Shown: positions 18,793 through 27,179 of the stretch, piece by piece
Numbering within the stretch: position 1 is the first letter of the stretch
Layout of the letters: each line of letters opens with the position of its first letter
From: Alcaligenaceae bacterium
GTDB taxonomy: Bacteria > Pseudomonadota > Gammaproteobacteria > Burkholderiales > Burkholderiaceae_B
Assembly (NCBI GenBank): GCA_013205565.1
Contig: JABMMM010000091.1
Location: 20,496 to 84,495 of the forward strand
Reading direction: 5' to 3'
DNA length: 64,000 nt
Made by a program: the position numbers and the translations under genes
Notes under the pieces: generated by a model
Database searches by the model: none
What the model was told of the DNA's origin: nothing
What the model saw: only the letters and a program-made list of their open reading frames with translations

Positions 18793-20960
18793 TACGCTCG
18801 CCGCTTAGAGAACGCGCTGCGCAGGCCGCTATGCATCAAGCCAGACAAATTAACCAAGCCATGACGTAACACATTCCTTATCGAGTGCATGGGCTTGTCG
18901 TCAGTGTGCTTGTCCCACTCGGTGGCCCACATGTCAGCGCGGCCGAAGGTCATTTTGGCCAACTCTTTTGTTTGCTTGAGTGTTAACGAATCGTCAAATT
19001 GGATCCCGACAAACTGACCGCCGGTCTGCACTGTTCCTGGAAACACCGATTCTTTGTCGCCTCGAAAGATTGAAACGTGGACGCGTTCACCGATCTCCCA
19101 CTTGATGCCAGCATTGGCGGGCAGCTTCAACCCAAGACCCGTACTCGAAAAATTTGCAGTGTCACAAATCACTGTACGTCCGTTTTGACGCGACACCGTA
19201 GCCGGAAAAGACGCTTTAATGCGTGGCGTGTGGCGAATTTGACGCGCTTCGTTTGCAACATACGCGCTCGCTGCCAGAATCACCGTGTTGTAGATCACCC
19301 AGACACCATTGATCAGTGCGGTGAGGGGTTGGTCCGATCCGCGTATCAACTCGGTGACACAAAAAATTGCACAAATCCCGTTGATCGCTAACAACAACAC
19401 ATAGGGCACAGCCATCTTCCAGTCGTAATACTCTTCGTCGATTTTTCCGCCTTTCGCGGTCACGTTGAATTTTCCCCACTTTGGATTCAGCAAGGCCATC
19501 AGTACCGGCATCGAGATGTACCACGCCAAAACGGTCTCATAGACCTCGTTCCAAAACGAATGTCGATGGTTGCCTTGGATTTTTGAATTTGTCATACTTG
19601 CCAGCACAATCGCAGGTAAGGCGTAGGCTAAGACCATCGAGGTCGTTGCGGTAAAAACCTGCGCTCCAAATACCAGATACGCCACCGGCGCGCTCAAGAA
19701 AATCAAACGAGGCAGTCCATAAAAAAAGTGCAACATCGCGTTGACGTAGCAAAGTCTTTGACCTAAGGTCAAGCCTGGACCAAACAGCGGATTATCAATC
19801 CTGAAAATCTGAGCCATCCCACGCGCCCAGCGAATTCTTTGACCCACATGGCTTGACAAGTTTTCAGTTGCGAGGCCCGCCGCCTGTGGCACGGCCAGAT
19901 ATGCCATGTTGTAGCCCTTGCGACTCATCTTCAAGGCCGTGTGAGCATCTTCTGTCACCGTTTCGATGGCGACACCACCAATCTCTTCTAACGGTGCGCG
20001 TCGTAGGACCGCGCACGACCCGCAAAAAAATGAAGCGTTCCAGATATCATTACCATCCTGCACTAAGCCATAGAACAGTTGACCCTCATTAGGCACTTTT
20101 CCGTGCGTTTCAAGATTTCTTTCAAAAGGGTCTGGAGAAAAGAAAAAATGGGGCGTCTGCACCATCGCTAATTTAGGATCGCGTAAAAACGAGCCCATCG
20201 ACAATTGCAAAAATGAACGTGTCGGGATGTGATCGCAGTCAAAGATCGCGACAAAATCGCCGGTCGTGCGCTTGAGCGCTTCGTTCAAATTTCCGGCTTT
20301 TGCGTTCCGGTTGTTATCACGCGTCAAATAAATGGCACCGCAGGTTTCGGCAAACTCTTTGAATTCCTGGCGTCGGCCATCATCGAGCAGATAGACTCGT
20401 AGCTTATCTGCTGGCCAATCCATCGTCAGGGCCGCCAAAACAGACAGCCGAACAACCTGTAACGATTCGTTATAAGTTGGAATAAACACATCTACGCTTG
20501 GCCACTCAGTTGTGGGCTGATCGATCATCACGGGTTGGCGCTCAAGTGGCCAGGCCGTTTGAACGTATCCAAGAATTAAACAGGTGATCCCATATAGTTC
20601 TGCAAAGAGCAGAAGATAACCAAAAATAAAATCAGCCGTGGTGTCGAACTCAAGCGTAGTCGTCAAACGCCAATACAAGTATCTCAAGGTCATCAATAAC
20701 GAGATACCAATCATAATGAGAATGCCACCTCGCCCCCATGCGAACTTACGAATCTTCGAGGACACCACAAACGCTAGCACAGCGATCGTCGTTTGCTGCA
20801 AGAGGTCTAGAGGCACAGCAACCACGATCGCCATCAGGACAACCGTCAAGGCCGCAGCGCCCGCGCGCAGCAGACCACTGTTCCAGTACGGGGCATCAAC
20901 GAGTCTTTTAGCTGCACGGACCAGCTTCTCAGACATCTCAGTCATCGCAAACAGGCTCAT
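18792..20960 (-). CDS. bcsA: Cellulose synthase catalytic subunit BcsA with PilZ domain
   Basis: 722 residues, family 2 glycosyltransferase polymerising UDP-glucose into beta-1,4-glucan while extruding it across the inner membrane. Visible motifs in order: N-terminal membrane segments, PTYNES (161-166), DD (193-194), DCD (241-243), FFCGS (311-315), TED (336-338), QRIRW (374-378), further membrane helices, then a C-terminal PilZ domain with RxxxR (R576-R580) and NFSSTG (603-608) for c-di-GMP binding. The enzyme should therefore be activated by c-di-GMP, for which four candidate metabolic or signalling proteins are encoded in this window. The ATG overlaps the bcsQ stop by one base (TGATG). Confidence 0.97.
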   Translation of the reverse strand: MSLFAMTEMSEKLVRAAKRLVDAPYWNSGLLRAGAAALTVVLMAIVVAVPLDLLQQTTIAVLAFVVSSKIRKFAWGRGGILIMIGISLLMTLRYLYWRLTTTLEFDTTADFIFGYLLLFAELYGITCLILGYVQTAWPLERQPVMIDQPTTEWPSVDVFIPTYNESLQVVRLSVLAALTMDWPADKLRVYLLDDGRRQEFKEFAETCGAIYLTRDNNRNAKAGNLNEALKRTTGDFVAIFDCDHIPTRSFLQLSMGSFLRDPKLAMVQTPHFFFSPDPFERNLETHGKVPNEGQLFYGLVQDGNDIWNASFFCGSCAVLRRAPLEEIGGVAIETVTEDAHTALKMSRKGYNMAYLAVPQAAGLATENLSSHVGQRIRWARGMAQIFRIDNPLFGPGLTLGQRLCYVNAMLHFFYGLPRLIFLSAPVAYLVFGAQVFTATTSMVLAYALPAIVLASMTNSKIQGNHRHSFWNEVYETVLAWYISMPVLMALLNPKWGKFNVTAKGGKIDEEYYDWKMAVPYVLLLAINGICAIFCVTELIRGSDQPLTALINGVWVIYNTVILAASAYVANEARQIRHTPRIKASFPATVSRQNGRTVICDTANFSSTGLGLKLPANAGIKWEIGERVHVSIFRGDKESVFPGTVQTGGQFVGIQFDDSLTLKQTKELAKMTFGRADMWATEWDKHTDDKPMHSIRNVLRHGLVNLSGLMHSGLRSAFSKRRA

Positions 20961-21739
20961 CAGGCAGCGACTCCGGCAAGGGCAGGATTCAGCAAGCGCT
21001 CGACGGCTTCGACGCAGTTTTTCATGTCATGCGCACCACGACTCAGTGGATCATAATCCTGCAGGTCTTTGCTGTAGGCTAAAGCCTCGGGGATGGCCTG
21101 ATCTTGATGAATCAGAGCAATTGATTTTTTACCAAACTTTGCGATCATCATATCTGTCACGTCGTCTGCCAGTTGTTTGACACGATCCACTTGATTAATC
21201 AGAAGCAAGTAGCCAAGAAAGTTTTTACGGCGCGAACAATACTGCTTCATCAAACTCATGATTTGGGGTAAGGTGGCGTAAGACGCAGCATCGGGTAAGG
21301 CTACGACAATCGCCGCGTTGGCAGCCGACAAAGCTTGGGTTAAATACACCGAGGCTCCTGGCGGCGTGTCGAGCACCACGATGCAATCTTCCGCCAAGCC
21401 TAATAATCCGAGTTGGGTGCGAAGCAGGTTCGGATCTTCGCGAAGATCCTGCTCAAAATCGAGCCGATCGCTTTCATCAATCGATCCATAGGGCAAAACG
21501 TAGTCCCCCGTATTGCCTTGAACAACGCTGGCACGCCAATCATCGCCAGCCAGTACTGCGCGCGCGAGCCCGCCAACGTGCCTTGGAGACACGCCAAAGT
21601 GTAAGCGCAACGCGTTTTGCGGATCGAGATCGACGGCAAGGACGCTTTTTCCCAGACGACGCAAACCGGCACACAGATTCGCGCTGACGGTAGTTTTCCC
21701 GACTCCACCTTTACCGGAAACAATTGCAATAATTTTCAC
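20960..21739 (-). CDS. bcsQ: ParA/MinD-like ATPase BcsQ
   Basis: 259 residues with the deviant Walker A motif KGGVGKTT (about 10-17), VDLDPQNAL and a later LDTPPG (Walker B region), typical of SIMIBI ATPases. BcsQ (YhjQ/WssA type) is needed for polar localisation or assembly of the cellulose synthase in enterobacteria. The start is GTG at 21739, overlapping the bcsP stop by four bases (GTGA), and it is followed directly by bcsA. Confidence 0.93.
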   Translation of the reverse strand: MKIIAIVSGKGGVGKTTVSANLCAGLRRLGKSVLAVDLDPQNALRLHFGVSPRHVGGLARAVLAGDDWRASVVQGNTGDYVLPYGSIDESDRLDFEQDLREDPNLLRTQLGLLGLAEDCIVVLDTPPGASVYLTQALSAANAAIVVALPDAASYATLPQIMSLMKQYCSRRKNFLGYLLLINQVDRVKQLADDVTDMMIAKFGKKSIALIHQDQAIPEALAYSKDLQDYDPLSRGAHDMKNCVEAVERLLNPALAGVAA

Positions 21740-22911
21740 GTGCGCTTCATCCGTTCAAACAACAAAGATTTTTTACCACCGGCAAGCGCAGTGGGTGCCT
21801 CGCTGCCGCCTGATAACCGACTAAATAATGCTGCAAGAGGCTGAGGCTCTCCGGTCGCCCTCATACGCATGTGCGTAAGAGACACCACCGAAACTGACTC
21901 TGAAAAAAGCATTGGCGTGGCTTTTACAAGCGAACGAGGTGCCGTGGGTGTCGTCACGGCTTGTGGCTTGGCTTGAATTGGTTCGACAGCCGTCACGGCC
22001 GGTGCTCGCCGACGGCTAGACACAATTACCGGAATCGGCTCCTCGTCAGCAAACGCGTCTAAACCTGTACTTTCTTGCTCGTAGTCGGCTGCAGCCTCGT
22101 CCATCAGAGACTCGGCTAAAGTCGCCTCTGTAAAAATCGAAGCGGGTACTCCTACAAACGCGACTTTGGTGTCGTCCTGAAAGATCGAACTAGTCACTTT
22201 GCTCACCACCTTGTTGTTGCCGTCAGCGCTCGAGGACTGCTGCTGTACCACCGCTTTCACAGGTGCTACCTGTAACGGTCTAGCCGCGAGAACAGGCGCA
22301 GCTTGCTTGGTTGGTTCAGCTTGCTTGGTTGGTTCAGCTTGCTTGGTCAGTTCAGCTTGCTCACTTAGTTCAGCTTGTTCCTCTCTGGCCGCGTCTTGGT
22401 CGCGCAAGGCTTGTGCGACTTGGGCGGCTTGAGCTTCTTTGACCATTTGTGCTTCGTGGGCCGCCTGCGAGGCTAACGCTGCCTGTGCGGCGATTTCGAT
22501 TTGGGCGGGCGTGCGCTCGGGCGCCACCCAGCCGGTATCGACGGTGTTCGTTGCGGGTTCTACTGGCACAACCTCGTGCGTGTCGTGCGTTGCCAACGGC
22601 CAGACTGGCTTAAAGCCTGGATCGGCTAACGCTGCCACCGCCTCTGCAGCCTGGGCATGTGCCAAGGGATCATGTGCCGCGATGTCTACTTCGATCTCTT
22701 CTTCGAAGACCACCACTGGTGGGCGCGCACGAGGAGGTCGTTTCTTTTGATCCACCGGGGGCGGCACAAAATCCGCATCGTGCATGGCAGCGATAAGTGG
22801 CCAACGGTCATTGGCCTGAGCGAGTTCTTCGTCACGCACCACTTCACGATACTGGTTAGGGTTTTGTCCTAACGTTTTATAGAGATTCGCAATGTCGTTT
22901 GAATCTTTCAT
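21736..22911 (-). CDS. bcsP: BcsP-like cellulose biosynthesis protein with BcsR-like N-terminus
   Basis: 391 residues. The first 40 residues (DSNDIANLYKTLG through RWPLI) resemble BcsR (pattern ND-L-Y-RWPLL). The rest is low-complexity, rich in Ala, Gln, Glu and Pro, with a coiled-coil-like central part and a run of TKQAEP-type repeats (see 22301-22372). I assign it to BcsP because it lies directly before bcsQ and carries the BcsR-like segment; the exact role is not known from sequence. I chose ATG 22911, which has AAAGGG eight bases upstream, over a TTG 48 bases further out that would put non-conserved residues ahead of the BcsR-like part. Confidence 0.75.
   Translation of the reverse strand: MKDSNDIANLYKTLGQNPNQYREVVRDEELAQANDRWPLIAAMHDADFVPPPVDQKKRPPRARPPVVVFEEEIEVDIAAHDPLAHAQAAEAVAALADPGFKPVWPLATHDTHEVVPVEPATNTVDTGWVAPERTPAQIEIAAQAALASQAAHEAQMVKEAQAAQVAQALRDQDAAREEQAELSEQAELTKQAEPTKQAEPTKQAAPVLAARPLQVAPVKAVVQQQSSSADGNNKVVSKVTSSIFQDDTKVAFVGVPASIFTEATLAESLMDEAAADYEQESTGLDAFADEEPIPVIVSSRRRAPAVTAVEPIQAKPQAVTTPTAPRSLVKATPMLFSESVSVVSLTHMRMRATGEPQPLAALFSRLSGGSEAPTALAGGKKSLLFERMKRT
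22301..22372. repeat. bcsP: Four 18-base tandem repeats inside bcsP
   Basis: Units at 22301-22318, 22319-22336, 22337-22354 and 22355-22372. The first two are identical (GCTTGCTTGGTTGGTTCA); the others diverge at a few positions. Each unit codes six residues (TKQAEP, LTKQAE-type), so copy number changes would stay in frame. Confidence 0.85.
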
Positions 22912-22988
22912 CAGCACTACCCTTTCGAAAATCGGCCTTTGCTTGATTTGACTCAGCAAACAAAGAGGGCCGACGTGGCTTTGTGTGG

Positions 22989-23456
22989 TTAGAGACTCAG
23001 TTGATATTCGATACTTCCAAATTCATCTGGCTCGCCCACTTGCACAACGCGTAGAGCCTCGCCCGCGCCCAAAGTCGCCAACCATTTCTGGTACACGCCC
23101 TCAAGGCAGGCTGGCGCCCAAGTTGTGGTCGCATCGCCAAACGCGCCAGACATCAGGCTACCGTGGTTCGAGTCATGGTGAACAATGCGCAGCACACGGT
23201 CGTGCTCTTCGAGATCGACCCGACCCCAATCCATGTCTTTCCAGACTTCGCGCATCGCTTGCTGCAACTGTTCGAGGTTCTCGCAGGCAGCCAACGGGGT
23301 TTGTGTGGCAAAGCGCATACCGATGCGTCGCATCAGTTCGCGCGGCTCAATCGGCTCAGTTTGTGTCGTGCACTCTTGAGCCAGAGCGGCCAACAAACTA
23401 CGCCATTGGCGTGAGCATTGACGCTGAATTCGGTAATCGACTTTTTCAGGCTTCAC
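22989..23456 (-). CDS. bcsD: Cellulose synthase subunit BcsD
   Basis: 155 residues from the chosen GTG at 23456, almost exactly the length of Komagataeibacter BcsD (156). It has the compact alpha/beta composition of the family (W-R-x-L near the start, IVHHDSNHG and a C-terminal Tyr/Leu end). In acetic acid bacteria BcsD forms a periplasmic octameric ring that bundles glucan chains into crystalline ribbons. An upstream TTG (23501) is open in frame, but GGAG precedes the GTG and the family length supports it. It is the first gene of the operon, behind the motif pair at 23588-23641. Confidence 0.82.
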   Translation of the reverse strand: MKPEKVDYRIQRQCSRQWRSLLAALAQECTTQTEPIEPRELMRRIGMRFATQTPLAACENLEQLQQAMREVWKDMDWGRVDLEEHDRVLRIVHHDSNHGSLMSGAFGDATTTWAPACLEGVYQKWLATLGAGEALRVVQVGEPDEFGSIEYQLSL

Positions 23457-23466
23457 GGTCTTAGAT

Positions 23467-23470
23467 CTCC
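23467..23470 (-). promoter_or_regulatory. Ribosome binding site for the bcsD GTG start
   Basis: GGAG on the minus strand, 10 bases before GTG 23456. Together with the family length it decides against the TTG at 23501. Confidence 0.5.
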
Positions 23471-23587
23471 AATTAATAATGAACAGCAAATTTAGAAGCA
23501 ACTACACCGTCGCGACTCGCTTGCCTAAGGGACTTCGCTATTTTGCTTGGTTGTTGCACCCTAAGCGACCCTAAAGTTGCAAGTCCC

Positions 23588-23641
23588 AACCAAAAAGTGC
23601 AAAACCGAAAATATCGTTACCGACCAATAAATGCAAAACTG
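23588..23641. promoter_or_regulatory. Two copies of an ACCAA-N4-TGCAAAAC motif upstream of the cellulose operon
   Basis: Plus-strand copies at 23589-23605 (ACCAA AAAG TGCAAAAC) and 23623-23639 (ACCAA TAAA TGCAAAAC), 34 bases apart, same orientation. They lie 130-185 bases upstream of bcsD and just after the stop of the proximal AraC-type gene. A third copy lies before that gene (24740). Direct repeats with this length and spacing resemble AraC-family operators; binding by the neighbouring regulators is an inference. Confidence 0.6.
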
Positions 23642-23647
23642 TTAACT

Positions 23648-24664
23648 TTATCGATTGACTGCACGCGCCAGTGTCACCGAAGGTAATTCACCAAACTGCT
23701 GTTGGTAGTAACTTGCAAAGCGTGCTGGCTTTGTGAAGCCGCACGCCAACGCAAGAGCAGTAATTGAAGTTCCGCGAGTTGCAATCGCAAGTTGACTGCG
23801 AGCAAGCGTCAGTCGTTCTTGACGCACCCATTGCATCGGCGTGACGCCAAAACGGTCTTGGAAGGCATAATGCAAACTGCGTTTGGACATTCTTCCGACT
23901 TGCTCAAGCGAGGTCAACGAAAGAGGCTGATTGAGGCGTGAAAGAATGTGCTGACAAACATGATCGAGTTTTCGTCGAGCAAAGCCTCTGTCTGGTTTGA
24001 CATCAAACTGTTCCAAAAATAACTTAGGCTGCATCATGACCGCGATTTGCCGATAAAAGCAATCATCGAGGCCTGAAAACTCGAGCAAGTCGGGTTCAAA
24101 TAAAAACTGATCAAGAACGGTCGTTAACTGACGCATCACTATTTCAAACGAGACTCTTCCAACCTGAAGCTTAATTTCTCGACAGTTGTCCAAGTCCAAC
24201 AGCGCTGCACTTTGCTCCTCAAGGCCAAGCATCGCGTGCGCAACCGCCTCTAGCCTCAGGGGATCGATATTGATCAACATGAACGAGCGAACAGTCGCCT
24301 CTTCGCTGTGATCGCAGGCAGCCAGATAGACCGCGCTGGTACCGGCCTCAGCACGCAGTGACGACCCTCGTGCAAAAATGGTGGCTTGCCCAACGTAAGG
24401 GATGATCAAGGTGTGCTCAGTCGTTTCTTGCGAGCGCGCGCGAATGGCAGTGCCCGCACACGCAGCAAGTCTCATACCATTTAGCGTCAACATTGACGAG
24501 CGGTGAGCAAACTCATCCTCTGGTACCAAAGACTCGCATTCTTGCAGTCCAGGCAGGATGAAGCGCAGGCGCTGACTCATGTCCTGCACGTTATTATCGA
24601 GGTGCGCGATCCGGCTACCGAAGGGTAGACCAGGCAAAACGTCTGACGCGGGTTGAAGAGCCAT
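23648..24664 (-). CDS. AraC-family transcriptional regulator (proximal paralogue)
   Basis: 338 residues: an N-terminal ligand/oligomerisation region (about 1-220) of the AraC-binding type and a C-terminal AraC helix-turn-helix pair (about 235-335; MSKRSLHYAFQDRFGVTPMQ, then ITALALACGFTKPARFASYY). It lies 191 bases upstream of bcsD on the same strand and is preceded by one copy, and followed by two copies, of the ACCAA-N4-TGCAAA motif. I infer that it controls itself and the cellulose operon; activator or repressor cannot be said. It is clearly paralogous to the next upstream gene (aligned N-termini PLPFG/PLLFGGR, QVGRV-FE, QWVRQERLTLA). Confidence 0.88.
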   Translation of the reverse strand: MALQPASDVLPGLPFGSRIAHLDNNVQDMSQRLRFILPGLQECESLVPEDEFAHRSSMLTLNGMRLAACAGTAIRARSQETTEHTLIIPYVGQATIFARGSSLRAEAGTSAVYLAACDHSEEATVRSFMLINIDPLRLEAVAHAMLGLEEQSAALLDLDNCREIKLQVGRVSFEIVMRQLTTVLDQFLFEPDLLEFSGLDDCFYRQIAVMMQPKLFLEQFDVKPDRGFARRKLDHVCQHILSRLNQPLSLTSLEQVGRMSKRSLHYAFQDRFGVTPMQWVRQERLTLARSQLAIATRGTSITALALACGFTKPARFASYYQQQFGELPSVTLARAVNR

Positions 24665-24739
24665 GAGTGTGCCTAAAAGTCAGCTTACTCATTCTGAGGT
24701 TTCATCCCTGCCAATGCGACCCAAATATCGCAAGTAACG

Positions 24740-24757
24740 ACCAAACCGTGCAAACCG
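24740..24757. promoter_or_regulatory. Third copy of the ACCAA-N4-TGCAAA motif, upstream of the proximal AraC gene
   Basis: Plus strand ACCAA ACCG TGCAAACCG at 24740-24757, same orientation and same 4-base spacer as the two copies before bcsD. It lies about 76-93 bases upstream of the ATG at 24664, a suitable place for autoregulation. Confidence 0.55.
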
Positions 24758-24785
24758 TAAAAACCAACAGCCTCACACAAGCAAA

Positions 24786-25802
24786 TTAACGCGCGAGCGC
24801 TCGGGCCAACGTTGCCGAGGGCAATTCGCCGTACTGCTTATTGTAGTATTCAGAGAAAGTGGTGGTTTTGCTAAACCCGCAATTCAGGGCAATATCAGTC
24901 ACGGTCGTACCGACACGCGCCATAACTAAATGACTGTGCGCCAGGGTCAGCCGCTCTTGACGCACCCACTGCATCGGCGTGCAATCGTAACGCGCTTGAA
25001 AAGCGTAATGTAAATTGCGCCTAGACATAAATCCCACGCGCTCTAAATCTGTCAGGTTAAGTGGCTGCCCTAAGTTGGCAAGAATGTATTGACAGACACG
25101 ATCGAGGCGTCGGCGAGCGTAGGCGACGCCTGGACTCGCCTCATCCATGTCTAAAAACAGAGCCGGGTGCAACATCATTGCGACATTGCGGTAGAAATTA
25201 TCGTCCATGGCGCTATAGCGTAACAGCTCAGGCTGCAACACAAACTGATCGACAACGCTCGCGAACTGGCGAAAAATCGTTTCGAAAGTCACGCGACCCA
25301 CCTGCATCAGCACTTCGCGCGGCGCCTGCAATTCTTGTTCTAGCGGGGCATCGGGCATTAAGCCCAGCATGGTTCTTGCGACGCGTTCGATGCGATTCGT
25401 GTCGATATTCAGGATGAGCATCGAACGCAAGCCACCTTCGTCGACAAAGGCACAGCGAGGTAACCACACAGCAGTCGAACCTGCCTTCCAGCGAAAGGTC
25501 TGGTTCTTTACCCGAACACTCCCGCTTCCGACTAAAGGAATCAGCAACAAATTGTCAGCTTTTGTCGTGGCTTGCAGACGCACCGGACTACAGGACAGCG
25601 CTGTGAGCTTGAGCCCATTTAGTTCTACAAACGCGCTGCAATGCGAAACTGCGGCATGAACGCCAGGCAACGCACACTCTTCAATGCCAGGGGCGGTTAA
25701 TCTGAGTTGCTCGCCTAAGTAGTCCAAGCGGTCGCTGATTTGGGCTGCGCGGCCGCCAAATAACAAAGGGGGTAGCGCAGTTGGAGCTTTGCGAGTAACC
25801 AT
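24786..25802 (-). CDS. AraC-family transcriptional regulator (distal paralogue)
   Basis: 338 residues from ATG 25802, the same length as its neighbour. It has the same architecture, with helix-turn-helix segments MSRRNLHYAFQARYDCTPMQ and VTDIALNCGFSKTTTFSEYY. The frame is open to a TTG at 25886, adding 28 residues that have no counterpart in the paralogue, so I use 25802, although no good Shine-Dalgarno precedes it. It sits 171 bases downstream of the type I secretion operon on the same strand and 121 bases upstream of the proximal regulator. It may control secretion, cellulose or both; the sequence does not decide. Confidence 0.85.
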   Translation of the reverse strand: MVTRKAPTALPPLLFGGRAAQISDRLDYLGEQLRLTAPGIEECALPGVHAAVSHCSAFVELNGLKLTALSCSPVRLQATTKADNLLLIPLVGSGSVRVKNQTFRWKAGSTAVWLPRCAFVDEGGLRSMLILNIDTNRIERVARTMLGLMPDAPLEQELQAPREVLMQVGRVTFETIFRQFASVVDQFVLQPELLRYSAMDDNFYRNVAMMLHPALFLDMDEASPGVAYARRRLDRVCQYILANLGQPLNLTDLERVGFMSRRNLHYAFQARYDCTPMQWVRQERLTLAHSHLVMARVGTTVTDIALNCGFSKTTTFSEYYNKQYGELPSATLARALAR

Positions 25803-25973
25803 GCGCGCTTGTCTAGATGTGTTGAGTTTAGATGGACCAAGACTAAGAATGGCTTGTAGCCTTGATCTGCGAGAAAAACGAGTCAACGAATATAACGCAA
25901 AGGTATCACGAAAATCGCACCAAAAGGCGTACGGCTTCTCGGTCTGAATAAATAAAAAAATTCGTTCCTCAGG

Positions 25974-27179
25974 TCAACGCTCTCGCATTCCTTGTGACAG
26001 GGCATAGTAGATCGGACGCATCAGATAGCGCAAAACAGACTGTCGAGCAGTCATAATATCCGCCTCGACGGTCATACCAGGTTCGATCATCATCGCGCCG
26101 TCAGATTGACCGAGCTGTTTTTTTGAAATGTCGATCAGAACCTTAAAATAGGGGGCGCGACGCTCATCCATCGTACTAAACGAGGAAATCATTGTCACTT
26201 GGCCGGGCAAGGTTCCGTAACGCATAAAATCAAACGCGCCGAACTTCAAGCGCGCCGTCTGACCGACTTTGACAAAACCAATGTCATTCGCGGCGATTTG
26301 TACTTCGGCGTGCACCTTTCCATCGGATGGCACCAAGTTCATTACCGTTGCCGCAGGCGGCACGACACCGCCCACCGTACGAAACTTCAAGTCTTGCACC
26401 GTGCCGGCCACAGGCGCAACAATATCAACGCGTTCGAGACGGTCAAGCAGCTTGAGCATCTGGCTTTCAACCTGCGCGAGTTCACTCGCGGTACTGTTCA
26501 AATCATCCAGATTTTTTCTTTCGAACCGTAAAAGTTCTGACTCAGAGAGATTCAAATTTTTGTTTGCCTCAAGCACTTGCACTCTGGAAACTAATTTTTC
26601 TTTTTCAAGATCGCTGCGTATTGCCCGTAACTCTTTAAATATTCGAATATCTTCTTCAAGCACATCGCGTTGTTCGCGAGCCATGGTAAGCGTCAGCAAT
26701 TGCTCTTTAATCAAAATCGCATAGCTTGACGGAATCTTTGTAAAGTCGGGAGCCTGATCGCTGAGCAGCGCGCGCAAGCGCTGCGCACTTGCCCACAGCG
26801 CCCAATAGCGTGCCTCAAGTGTCTTGTATTCTGAACTTGCCTCGGTGGGGTTGAGCCGCATTAAGATCTGACCTTGCTGCACAACTTGACCGTCTAAAAC
26901 ATCAATGCTTGCGATACGACCACCGTCGAAGTGTTGAATCACTTTGACCGCTTGCACCGGCACCACCACGCCCTTGGCCGTGCTCACCACGTCGAGTTGC
27001 GCAAAGCCGGCCCAGACCACACAGGCCACAAGCGCGACGACCACCAGCCAAATAATGTGCCGCAGCAATCTAGCGGGTGCGGCATCTTCAAGCAACAAAG
27101 ACTTTGACAAAATCTGATCGGTGGGCCGCCCGATTGCGAGCCCAACAGACACAGCTTGCTTTGAACGCTGCATATTCAT
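25974..27179 (-). CDS. HlyD-type periplasmic adaptor of type I secretion
   Basis: 401 residues. A cytoplasmic N-terminus, one membrane segment (about 42-62), a biotinyl-lipoyl-like half (VVPVQAVKVIQHFDGGRIASI), a long coiled-coil hairpin (about 120-250), a second lipoyl half (VDIVAPVAGTVQDLKFRTVG) and a C-terminal beta-barrel domain. It would join the inner-membrane ABC exporter to the outer-membrane factor. Its ATG overlaps the stop of the ABC gene by four bases (ATGA) and GAGG precedes it, so synthesis is coupled. It is the last gene of the three-gene export operon. Confidence 0.92.
   Translation of the reverse strand: MNMQRSKQAVSVGLAIGRPTDQILSKSLLLEDAAPARLLRHIIWLVVVALVACVVWAGFAQLDVVSTAKGVVVPVQAVKVIQHFDGGRIASIDVLDGQVVQQGQILMRLNPTEASSEYKTLEARYWALWASAQRLRALLSDQAPDFTKIPSSYAILIKEQLLTLTMAREQRDVLEEDIRIFKELRAIRSDLEKEKLVSRVQVLEANKNLNLSESELLRFERKNLDDLNSTASELAQVESQMLKLLDRLERVDIVAPVAGTVQDLKFRTVGGVVPPAATVMNLVPSDGKVHAEVQIAANDIGFVKVGQTARLKFGAFDFMRYGTLPGQVTMISSFSTMDERRAPYFKVLIDISKKQLGQSDGAMMIEPGMTVEADIMTARQSVLRYLMRPIYYALSQGMRER

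Noticed and set aside
25905..25940. Fourth ACCAA-type site before the distal AraC gene
   Set aside because: ACCAA is present near 25918, but the TGCAAA half reads CGTACG, so the match is too weak to count.
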